Source: Gemmatimonadaceae bacterium
GTDB lineage: Bacteria; Gemmatimonadota; Gemmatimonadetes; Gemmatimonadales; Gemmatimonadaceae
DNA length: 32,322 bases
Direction: 5' to 3'
NCBI GenBank assembly: GCA_014377535.1
Contig: JACMPK010000197.1
Span: 1 to 32,322, forward strand
In this document: positions 1 to 8,176 of the stretch, piece after piece
How the letters are laid out: every line of letters starts with the position of its first letter
Position numbering within the stretch: position 1 is the stretch's first letter
Program-made: the position numbers and the translations under genes
The notes under the pieces: generated by a model
What the model saw: the letters and a program-made list of their open reading frames with translations, nothing else
What the model was told of the DNA's origin: nothing
Database searches by the model: none

Positions 1-1122
1 GCCGAGGCAACGGTCACCGGCTGGTACGATCCGGCGCGCGGCGTTGGCGGGGTCATCCGCAGGGGATCGGCGAGGTACCTGCCGCGGCCGGGCGACGTGT
101 TCATTCCCGGTTGGCTTGCCCGGCAATTCCAGCTTCGACGAGCGGACCTGATCACGGCCGCCTGGGGCCACGACCAGCGCAAGCGTCCGACGGTCTGCGA
201 GATCACGTCCATCAACGAGATGGCGCCGGATCCGAACGTCCGCCGGAACGAGTTCAAGAGCCTCACGGCGTCCTATCCCAACAAGCGCCTGACGCTCGAG
301 ACCGGTCGGCCGGCGAAGGCGGGACCGGAGATCACGCGCCGCGCGATCGACCTGATTGCCCCGATCGGGTACGGACAGCGTGCGCTGATCGTGGCACCGG
401 CCCGTGCCGGCACGACCACGCTGCTGCAGGCGATCACGGAGGGTGTCCACCTGAACCACCCGGACGCGATTCTCATGCTGCTGCTGGTCGACGAGCGGCC
501 CGAGGAAGTGAGCGAGGCGATTTCATGGGAAGTGGGTGAGGTGATTGCATCGAGCTTCGACCAGCCGGCACAGCGTCATGTGGACGTGACGGAGATCGTC
601 ACGGAGCGTGCGCACCGTCTGGTGGAGCTTGGCAAGGACGTCGTCATCGTGCTGGATTCGATCACGCGCATGGGACGTGCATTCAACACGGCGAACCGGG
701 GCACGGGCCGCACGATGTCGGGCGGCCTGGATGCGAATGCGATGGCGAAGCCGAAGGCGTTCTTCGGTTCGGCTCGCAACGTGGCGCCGGAAGACGGCGG
801 CGGCAGCCTGACGATCATCGCGACCGCACTCGTGGAGACCGGTTCGCGCATGGACGACGTGATCTTCGAAGAGTTCAAGGGCACCGGCAACTGTGAGATC
901 AAGCTCGATCGCGGTCTCGCGGAACGTCGCATCTTTCCTGCAATCGACATCCCCGCGAGCGGAACACGACGTGAGGAAAAGCTCTACAAGCCGGATCAGG
1001 TGCAGTCCATCTACATGCTGCGCCGCGGTCTTCAGCAGATGCCTCCCATGGGCGCAATGGAATGGTTGATCAAGAGAATCGCGGCCACGACCAACAACGA
1101 CGCGTTGCTCGCTGGCCTGTGA
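1..1122 (+). CDS. rho: Transcription termination factor Rho (5'-truncated by window edge), with altered Walker A
   Basis: The frame is open from base 1, so the N-terminus lies outside the window. Rho is a hexameric RNA-dependent ATPase and helicase that terminates transcription in the cytoplasm. Visible: the end of the RNA-binding domain (GDVFIPGWLARQFQLR), then the RecA-like core with the DERPEE catalytic-glutamate motif, Walker B VLDSITR, a Q-loop region ending SGGLDANAM, the R-loop EEFKGTGN and the arginine-finger region, ending close to the usual Rho C-terminus. Family assignment is secure. The odd point is the P-loop: bases 397-420 encode PARAGTTT, where Rho normally has P-P-K/R-A/T-G-K-T. 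The Walker A lysine (E. coli K184) is therefore threonine, codon ACG at 412-414. Either this is a divergent paralogue, a variant still active by other means, or a base error. tamA follows directly. Confidence 0.95.
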   Translation, partial: AEATVTGWYDPARGVGGVIRRGSARYLPRPGDVFIPGWLARQFQLRRADLITAAWGHDQRKRPTVCEITSINEMAPDPNVRRNEFKSLTASYPNKRLTLETGRPAKAGPEITRRAIDLIAPIGYGQRALIVAPARAGTTTLLQAITEGVHLNHPDAILMLLLVDERPEEVSEAISWEVGEVIASSFDQPAQRHVDVTEIVTERAHRLVELGKDVVIVLDSITRMGRAFNTANRGTGRTMSGGLDANAMAKPKAFFGSARNVAPEDGGGSLTIIATALVETGSRMDDVIFEEFKGTGNCEIKLDRGLAERRIFPAIDIPASGTRREEKLYKPDQVQSIYMLRRGLQQMPPMGAMEWLIKRIAATTNNDALLAGL

Positions 1123-1139
1123 ACCTTCGGTTCGCCATC

Positions 1140-3449
1140 ATGTGCAACGCCCGTCGCGCATTCGTCGCGGCGGGCGTTGTACTGCTCGGTTGCGTCGCTG
1201 CCATATCAGCGGACGCGCAGCAGAAGCCATCGCTGACGCGCGTGGTGACGCAGCCGGTGATCAAGGCGCTGAAGGTGAGCGGCAACGCGAAGATCAGCGA
1301 CGACGAACTGAAGGCGGCCATGGAGACGGTGTCGTCGGCGTGCAAGTTCGTGCCGAGGTACTGCACCGTCATTCCACTGGGATTTCTTCGCAACAAGAAG
1401 CGGCTGGATCGTGCCGAGCTCGATCGCGACATGCTCCGGCTGCGCGTGCTGTACTGGAAGCGGGGCTGGCGTGCATCGCAGGTCACGCCAGTGATCGCGA
1501 AGGACGACAACGGGGAAGTGACCATCGAGGTGCGCGTGCAGGAGGGGCCGCCGACCGTCGTCGGCACCCTGGACATCGGCGCCCTCGATTCACTGTTCAG
1601 CAGTCGCGAGAAGCGCGCACTGGTGAGCCTCTCGCCTGGCGATCCGCTCGACCTGATCGAGCTGGACACCATCGCCGTTCGCATCGCCGCCCGGCTCGAT
1701 TCGCGTGGATACGGTGACGTCACGCTGAATCCTGTCGCCGTCGTGGATACGGGCAGTCCGAAGGCCGCGGTGACGCTGGAAGTGAACAAGCTGTACCGCA
1801 CGGTGATCGACTCGGTGCGCGTGGAAGGCACCGAGCGCTACGACCCGCGGCTCGTCGCCAACACGATGGGCGTGAAGAAGGGCACACGATATTCGCGCGA
1901 ACGACTGATCGAGAGCCAGCGTGCGCTGTATGCGGCGGGGTTCTTCCGTCGCGCGGTGGTACGCGTGGAATCCGGCGCGACCGATTCGTTGAAGCGGCTG
2001 ATCGCATCCGTGGAAGAACTGCCGCCGCGCTCGTTCCGCGTGACGGGTGGTGTGAGCACGGTGGACTTCCTGCAGTTCGACGCGCGGTATCTGAATGCGA
2101 ACTTCCGCAACAACGCCGGCCGACTGTCGCTGCAGGCAACCGTGGGCAACCTGCTCGCGCCGCAGTTGGTGGGTGTCGGGCCGTTTCAGAACGTGCTGAA
2201 GAACACGCAGGTGGCGGGCTCACCTCAGTACCTCGAGCCGACATTTCAGCTGAACGCCGATCTGCGTCGCCGCTGGCTCAGCGATTACCGCAACCAGACC
2301 GGTGTCAGTGTGTTCGGTTTCCGGCGGTCATCGCCCGGCGTGTTCATCGAGACGGGTGGCGGTGCGGCAGCGAGCTTCACGCGCAACGTGTCGCCGTACG
2401 TGCCGGTCACGCTGCAGTACCGCATGGAGCTGACGAACACGAGCGCCGCCGACGCGTACTTCTGTGTGAACTTCGGCGTCTGCGACCAGAGTTCGCTGCG
2501 GGTGCTGCAGAGCACGCAGCGCCTCGCACCGCTCGCACTCACGGCCTCGAGCGACCGGCGCGACGATCCGATCGGGCCGACGCGAGGTTATTCCTGGCGT
2601 TCGGAACTGGAGTACGCCAATGCCTGGACCGGCTCGCAGTTCGGCTACGCACGACTCGAGGTGGAAGGGGCCAAGTACTTTCGCATGACGGAGAAGCTCA
2701 CGGTCGCGGTGCACGGACGTGCCGGTGCGGTGACAGGGTTCGGTGGCACCGCGAGCGCGCGACAAGTCGGAGGCAGACCCGTCATCCTGCCGCGCAAGCG
2801 CTTCTATGCCGGCGGCTCGCGCTCCGTGCGCGGCTACGGTGAGAACCAACTCGGGCCGCGCTTTCTCGTGGTTCCGCGGTCGGTGTTCCAGCCGACGCAG
2901 GCCGGCTTCGATTCGCTGCTTGCCGATCCGACGCTGCGCGGCGGGCGACTCCCGTGCGCACCCACGGTCGCGTTACCGGCCTGCCAGACGGATACACTCA
3001 CGGCACCGATCGTGAACGGCCGCCGCACGTCGAACTTCGAGGACAACGACTTCCTGCCCAAGCCACTCGGCGGCGAGGCGATGATCGAAACCTCGATCGA
3101 GGCGCGCAACCATTTCTGGGGGCCGCTCACCGCTGCCGTGTTCATCGATGCCGGATCGGTCGGGGCCCAACTGCGTGGTACCGCCACGGTCTTCACGCCA
3201 GGCATCGGCATACGCTATCTCAGCCCGGTGGGTCCGATTCGCGTGGATCTGGGCTACAACCCACGATCGCGCGAGCAACTCAGCGTGATCACCGAACTCG
3301 ATCCACGTGATGCGTCGTGGGGCGCCACGCGTACCGACGGGTTGTTCGAGATCCGGAACAGGCGTGGCTCCAATCCCGCCACCGGCACCGGTTTCGGCGG
3401 CATCTTCAACCAGCTGACGCTGCACCTCTCCATCGGGGAGGCGTTCTGA
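1140..3449 (+). CDS. tamA: TamA/BamA-family outer-membrane assembly protein
   Basis: Predicted Omp85-family protein of about 769 aa. A signal sequence (residues 1-26) is followed by roughly three POTRA-like modules (about 40-285) and a C-terminal 16-strand-type beta-barrel. The barrel carries the lid-loop motif VRGY (563-566) and ends in phenylalanine, as outer-membrane barrels usually do. With TamB it should form the translocation and assembly module, which inserts outer-membrane proteins or moves lipid between membranes. The immediate tamB neighbour supports TamA over BamA. ATG at 1140 gives a compact signal peptide; an in-frame GTG at 1119 overlaps the rho stop (GTGA) and is a real alternative. 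Neither start has a clear Shine-Dalgarno. The signal region contains both an ADA|QQ signal-peptidase-I site and an LLGC lipobox-like site. The region after VRGY carries a long extracellular-type insertion with two cysteines. Confidence 0.88.
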   Translation: MCNARRAFVAAGVVLLGCVAAISADAQQKPSLTRVVTQPVIKALKVSGNAKISDDELKAAMETVSSACKFVPRYCTVIPLGFLRNKKRLDRAELDRDMLRLRVLYWKRGWRASQVTPVIAKDDNGEVTIEVRVQEGPPTVVGTLDIGALDSLFSSREKRALVSLSPGDPLDLIELDTIAVRIAARLDSRGYGDVTLNPVAVVDTGSPKAAVTLEVNKLYRTVIDSVRVEGTERYDPRLVANTMGVKKGTRYSRERLIESQRALYAAGFFRRAVVRVESGATDSLKRLIASVEELPPRSFRVTGGVSTVDFLQFDARYLNANFRNNAGRLSLQATVGNLLAPQLVGVGPFQNVLKNTQVAGSPQYLEPTFQLNADLRRRWLSDYRNQTGVSVFGFRRSSPGVFIETGGGAAASFTRNVSPYVPVTLQYRMELTNTSAADAYFCVNFGVCDQSSLRVLQSTQRLAPLALTASSDRRDDPIGPTRGYSWRSELEYANAWTGSQFGYARLEVEGAKYFRMTEKLTVAVHGRAGAVTGFGGTASARQVGGRPVILPRKRFYAGGSRSVRGYGENQLGPRFLVVPRSVFQPTQAGFDSLLADPTLRGGRLPCAPTVALPACQTDTLTAPIVNGRRTSNFEDNDFLPKPLGGEAMIETSIEARNHFWGPLTAAVFIDAGSVGAQLRGTATVFTPGIGIRYLSPVGPIRVDLGYNPRSREQLSVITELDPRDASWGATRTDGLFEIRNRRGSNPATGTGFGGIFNQLTLHLSIGEAF
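3435..3441 (+). promoter_or_regulatory. Ribosome binding site for tamB (supports CTG start)
   Basis: GGGGAGG lies inside the last codons of tamA, four bases before a CTG at 3446. It is one of the few strong Shine-Dalgarno sequences in the window, and no ATG, GTG or TTG in the tamB frame is placed to use it. Confidence 0.6.
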
Positions 3450-6400
3450 AGAAGGCGAAGATCGCGAAGCTGACCGCGGCGTTCGCCGGCAGCGCGCTGC
3501 TGCTCGCCGTCGCGGCGGTGGTGTACCTGCCGACGACGGCGTGGGGCAACGAGAAGGTCCGCGGGATGATCGAGCGGGCGCTGAACAAGCAGTTCGCCGG
3601 CAAGGTCAGCATCGGCAAGCTCGAGCTGCCGGCGTTCTCGCGCGCGACGATTCACGATGTCGTGATCACCGATTCTGCGGGTTCGCCGTTCCTGAAAGTG
3701 CCGTTGCTGAAGGCGCGCTGGTCGGTCGGCGACCTGTGGAGCCGGCGCGTGATCCTCGACGATGTGCGCGCCGAGCGCGCCGAGATCGTGTTGAATCGTC
3801 TGCCGGGCAGGCGGTGGAACTGGGATGCGATCCTCTTCCCCGACACCACGAAGCGGGCGCGTGCCGCCGGCCCGCAGTTCGGCGACTGGGTGGAGCTGAA
3901 GCACGTGACGTTGATCGACGCGCGCATCGAGGCGCGGAGTCCGTACACGGTGGAAGCGTGGCGTCCCGAGCGGCAGCGCGATTCACTGCTGGCGCTGGCA
4001 CTGGCCGGCAAGCTGCGCCCTGTCGTGATCACGGTGCCGGGTGGGCAGCAGCGTGTCACGATTCTCGAACACGTGACGCTCAGCGCGCCGTATGCCCGCA
4101 TCAAATATCCGGGCGAAACGGCGCAGAAGTTCGAGATCGCGCGTGGCCACGCCATCGTGAAGCCGTTTCATCCACCGGCACTCGACTTGCGCGATGTGAA
4201 GGGCACGGTGTTCGTGGACAAGGACAGTATCTGGTTCCGCGACATCGCCGCACGACTGCCGAGGTCACGCGCCACGATGGAGGGGCAGTACAACATCAAC
4301 AGCGGCAACACGCGCCTTGTGGCGAAGGCGCCAGAGTTGATCACCGACGACTGGCTCTGGCTGGTGCCGACGCTGCCGAAGGGTGCGACCGGCCGCATCA
4401 CCGATGTGCGCTACGTGCTGAACGGGACGTCAAGCGACATCCGCCTTGCCGGCATGGCGCTGGCCCTCGAGACGGCGCGTCTGGACGGCACCGCCGACTT
4501 CGGATTCGACAAGGACGACACGCGCTTCAACGACGTGAACATCCGGTTGACGAATCTCGACACGCGGACGCTCGGGCGTGCGATGCCCGACGTCGAGATT
4601 CCGCGCTCCGGTGTGCTGAACGGCACGCTGCTCGCGAAGGGCGCGCTGGAACGCTCGAGCATCGATGGCAGCTTCCGTTTTGCCGATCGTGAGGCGGGAC
4701 CGCTGGCCGTGCGCATGCGCGGGCAGGCAGGCTTCAGCCGCGGCGCGCTGGAGACGCGCAACCTGCGCCTCGACATTGCACCCGCACCCGTCACGCTCGC
4801 CAGCGAAGCATTGCAGCCGCTTGGCGGGCGTATCGGCGGCGTGGTGACGGTGAGTGGCCGCACCGATGGCTGGCTCGACACTCGCATGGCGCTCGCGCAT
4901 TCGGTTGCCGGCCTCCAGTCGCGGATCAACGGGACGGCGCGCGTGAACATCGCCGGCGCCGAACCGCGCTTCGACGCACGCCTGGCCTTCGCACCGCTCA
5001 ACCTGCGTGCAATGGGCCGCTTCGCGCCGGCGCTCGACCTGCGGGGCAACGCGACTGGTACGCTGACGCTGCGTGGCGTGGCATCGGACATGGCGGTGAA
5101 CAGCGTCATCCGGGTCGATACGGCCGGCGCGGTGCAGGTGACGGGGCGCTTCGGCGTGCCGGCCCGCGGGCCCTCGTTTGCCAACGTGCAGCTCACCGTC
5201 GACTCGCTCGACCTGCAGCGCCTTGTACCGACAGCGCTCAAGACGACCCTCGTCGGCATCGCGCAGGTGAACCTGCGCGGCACATCGGTCGCGGATCTCG
5301 ACGGCACGATGGTCGTGGACCTGCGTGCCTCCGACGTCGACCGCGTGCGTGTCGACACGGTTGCGCTGGTGGCCGAGGCGCACGACGGGCTGCTGCAACT
5401 CGACACGCTGCTGTTGCGCATCGGCGGAACACAGGGCGGCGGACATGGAACCTTCGGCCTCCGTGACGGCCAGCGGGGCACGCTGACTGTGGCCATCGAG
5501 ATCGACTCGTTGCAGCGGCTTCGTCCCTACCTGCCCGGTGATACCGCGCAGGTCGCACTGACACAGGCGGCGATTGCGCGGTCGTTGCGCCGTCAGCGCG
5601 CTGATTCCGTCGCACTGGCTCGCCGCACGGAGGTGGAACGTGCCGCACGCGGACTCGCACCGCTCGCACTGCGCGTCACGGCACCTGGACCGGTGCGCGG
5701 CGACTCGCTGGCGGGCCGCGTCACGTTGCGCCTCACGCTCGATGGCTGGCTGCGTGACATCAGCGGCCGCGGCGCGGTGGACGGCACTGACCTGTTCTTC
5801 AATGGCAGCAGCGTGCTGCGCCTGTCACTGATGCCGGTGTGGAACCACCTGCTCACCGACAGCTCGAGCGCGCGCGTGACCGGCGATGCCGATGCGATCA
5901 GCGTTGGCGGCTACAACGTGGATTCCCTGCGCATCGCCGCAGGGTACAACTGGCGCCGCAACACCCTGGCCACCGGCACCGGCGACCTGAACATCGACGT
6001 GCACCTGATCGACAGCACGGGCATCGCCCTGCGCGGCGCGCTGGTCCTCGATGCCGCGCGATACCAGGCTCGCGTCGACAGCACGTCGCTGGTGCTGCGA
6101 TCGTCGCAGTGGAACAGTCCGTATGCGTGGCGCGCGTCGTGGGCGCAGGGCAAGCTGGTGGTGGACTCGCTCGCACTCGAGGCGCAGGGCAGCGATGCCC
6201 GCCTGCAGGTGGATGCCGCGGTGGATACGGCCGGCTCCACCAACGTCACGCTCGCCATCCGGAATACCCGGCTCGCCGACCTCGCCGATCTGGCGCAGTC
6301 GGTGTCACCGGTGGACGGCCGCGTGTCAGCCGACTTGTACGTGGACGGACCGGCTGCGAATCCGAAGATCACCTTCCTCGGCGCAGTCCGTGACGTGGTA

Positions 6401-8077
6401 TACGACAGCCTGCCGCTGCCGGAGTTCCGCGCGCGCATGAACTACGCTGACCGCAAGGCCGTGGCGTACGCCGAAGTGCGTCGTGCGGGGCAGCAGCCGA
6501 ACGCACGGGCCGATGCGACCATTCCGGTTGATCTTGCACTCAGCGGCAGTCCGAAGCGCCTGCTCGATCTGCCCATGGTGGCCGACATCCGGCTCGACTC
6601 GCTGCCGCTCGACATCATCCCGCAACTGAGCCCGTCGATCACCAACGTGAAGGGCCAGACGGTGGGCCGCGTGCAGGTGCGCGGTACGCTGCCCGACAAG
6701 CTGCGGTTCGACGGCACCATGCGCCTGCGCAACGGTGAAGCCTACGTCGTCGACGCTGATCTGCCGCTGCGTGACATGTCCGCCGACATGCAGTTCAAGG
6801 GTGATTCGCTGGTGGTGGATTCGGTGCACGTGCGCAGCGGCGACGGCACCATCCGCACCAGCGGTGGCGTATCGCTCGCCACGCTGAGCGACCCGGTGTT
6901 CGATCTCGCACTCGTCGCGCGGAATGCACGCGTGCTCGACGGCAAGAAGGGGCGCATCCGCATCCTCGCAGACATGACGATGAAGGGACCGTATACCGCC
7001 ACTACGGTGGAAGGCAGCGTGCGTGTGCGCGACGGTGTGTACCGCCTGGAGAACGAGCGTCGGGCCACGCAGGTCTTGAGCGCGAACGATCCGGCGGTCC
7101 TTGGTGCGGTGGACAGCACGCAGGCGTTCGAACGGGGACTCATCGCCCCGCCGTCGCCGTTCGTGCGCGGCCTCAAGACACAGATCGCCGCCCGCATCGA
7201 CCGTGACATGTGGGTGCGGAGCGCCGAGGCGAACGTCGAGGTGTTCACCGACGGTGAACTCGCGGTGGCACTCAGTCCGGAGACCGGCGCCGTCACGCTG
7301 GACGGCATCGTCGCCACCGAACGCGGTCAGTACGAGTTCCTCGGCAAACGATTCAACATCGTGCGCGGCTCGGCGACGTTCATCGGCACCTCGGACCTGA
7401 ACCCGCTGCTGCAGGCCATCGCCGAAGTGCAGGTGCGGCAGGCCTCGCAGGGGGCACTGGCCATCCGCCTGAACATCGGTGGCACGCTGCTGCGCCCACG
7501 CCTCTCGCTGGAGAGCGATGCGCAGCCACCGATCCCGCAGACGGACCTCATCAGTTATCTCGCCTTCGGCAATACCAGTGGATCGCTGCTGTCGCAGTCC
7601 GGCTCAGGCAACTCGGGAGCGACCAGCGGCGGTTCCCTGGTGGGCAGCACCGCGGCAGCCGTGAACCGGTTCTTTTCCGCCACCGCGCTCGGCGCGTTGC
7701 TGAATGGTGCGGAGGGCAACCTGGCACGGGTGCTGGGCGCCGATGTGCTGAACATCACCGCCAACGGCACCGCCCCTGAAGTGCAGAACCTCTTCACCGG
7801 GTTCAGCGGCTTCCTGCTCGCGACGGAGCTGGAGTACGGCCGCTACTTCGGCACGCGGAACTACACGGCCATCACGCTGACACCGGCCAACTTCGCGCCG
7901 ACGCAGGGCAACATCTCGCCGATCGGCGTGCGCTGGGAGTATCGCCTGCCTCGCAATTACCGGCTCGAGACGACGTTTGGTCCGCGCTTCCTGCTCACCA
8001 GCCAGACGCTCGACACGAATGCGCCGAACGCCTTCCAGAACCTCGGCCTGTTCCTCTCGCGCGAGTGGAAGTGGTGA
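3446..8077 (+). CDS. tamB: TamB-family inner-membrane-anchored translocation protein (DUF490)
   Basis: Very large protein, about 1543 aa, in the normal TamB size range. An N-terminal basic stretch and one membrane helix (about residues 9-28) anchor it in the inner membrane. A long AsmA-like, repeat-rich beta region spans the periplasm. The C-terminal DUF490/TamB domain includes the characteristic stretch RPRLSLESDAQPPIPQ followed by TDLISYLAFG near residues 1355-1380. The protein ends EWKW. It should pair with TamA to bridge the two membranes. The start is inferred as CTG at 3446: it overlaps the tamA stop as CTGA, has a strong GGGGAGG upstream, and the protein then begins MKKAKIAKL, a sensible signal anchor. 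The frame is open further upstream (ATG at 3317), but that would add arginine- and histidine-rich residues encoded inside tamA. Function certain at family level; start likely. Confidence 0.9.
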   Translation: MKKAKIAKLTAAFAGSALLLAVAAVVYLPTTAWGNEKVRGMIERALNKQFAGKVSIGKLELPAFSRATIHDVVITDSAGSPFLKVPLLKARWSVGDLWSRRVILDDVRAERAEIVLNRLPGRRWNWDAILFPDTTKRARAAGPQFGDWVELKHVTLIDARIEARSPYTVEAWRPERQRDSLLALALAGKLRPVVITVPGGQQRVTILEHVTLSAPYARIKYPGETAQKFEIARGHAIVKPFHPPALDLRDVKGTVFVDKDSIWFRDIAARLPRSRATMEGQYNINSGNTRLVAKAPELITDDWLWLVPTLPKGATGRITDVRYVLNGTSSDIRLAGMALALETARLDGTADFGFDKDDTRFNDVNIRLTNLDTRTLGRAMPDVEIPRSGVLNGTLLAKGALERSSIDGSFRFADREAGPLAVRMRGQAGFSRGALETRNLRLDIAPAPVTLASEALQPLGGRIGGVVTVSGRTDGWLDTRMALAHSVAGLQSRINGTARVNIAGAEPRFDARLAFAPLNLRAMGRFAPALDLRGNATGTLTLRGVASDMAVNSVIRVDTAGAVQVTGRFGVPARGPSFANVQLTVDSLDLQRLVPTALKTTLVGIAQVNLRGTSVADLDGTMVVDLRASDVDRVRVDTVALVAEAHDGLLQLDTLLLRIGGTQGGGHGTFGLRDGQRGTLTVAIEIDSLQRLRPYLPGDTAQVALTQAAIARSLRRQRADSVALARRTEVERAARGLAPLALRVTAPGPVRGDSLAGRVTLRLTLDGWLRDISGRGAVDGTDLFFNGSSVLRLSLMPVWNHLLTDSSSARVTGDADAISVGGYNVDSLRIAAGYNWRRNTLATGTGDLNIDVHLIDSTGIALRGALVLDAARYQARVDSTSLVLRSSQWNSPYAWRASWAQGKLVVDSLALEAQGSDARLQVDAAVDTAGSTNVTLAIRNTRLADLADLAQSVSPVDGRVSADLYVDGPAANPKITFLGAVRDVVYDSLPLPEFRARMNYADRKAVAYAEVRRAGQQPNARADATIPVDLALSGSPKRLLDLPMVADIRLDSLPLDIIPQLSPSITNVKGQTVGRVQVRGTLPDKLRFDGTMRLRNGEAYVVDADLPLRDMSADMQFKGDSLVVDSVHVRSGDGTIRTSGGVSLATLSDPVFDLALVARNARVLDGKKGRIRILADMTMKGPYTATTVEGSVRVRDGVYRLENERRATQVLSANDPAVLGAVDSTQAFERGLIAPPSPFVRGLKTQIAARIDRDMWVRSAEANVEVFTDGELAVALSPETGAVTLDGIVATERGQYEFLGKRFNIVRGSATFIGTSDLNPLLQAIAEVQVRQASQGALAIRLNIGGTLLRPRLSLESDAQPPIPQTDLISYLAFGNTSGSLLSQSGSGNSGATSGGSLVGSTAAAVNRFFSATALGALLNGAEGNLARVLGADVLNITANGTAPEVQNLFTGFSGFLLATELEYGRYFGTRNYTAITLTPANFAPTQGNISPIGVRWEYRLPRNYRLETTFGPRFLLTSQTLDTNAPNAFQNLGLFLSREWKW

Positions 8078-8108
8078 TGTTGGAGATGACCTCGCGGTGA
8101 TCGCAAGT

Positions 8109-8145
8109 GCAGACGAGCAATGGAGTCCATCTGCTGCCCGTCTGC
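8109..8145. terminator. Hairpin between convergent tamB and the M20 dipeptidase gene
   Basis: GCAGACG (8109-8115) pairs perfectly with CGTCTGC (8139-8145). Inside it GCA-ATGGA pairs with TCCAT-C-TGC around a one-base loop, with one bulge and an internal mismatch. It sits between two convergent stop codons, where a bidirectional terminator is expected. Neither side has a T-run, so the terminator role is inferred from position and structure only. Confidence 0.5.
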
Positions 8146-8176
8146 GTTCAGTCTCACGCATCAGAACAGCATGGCG

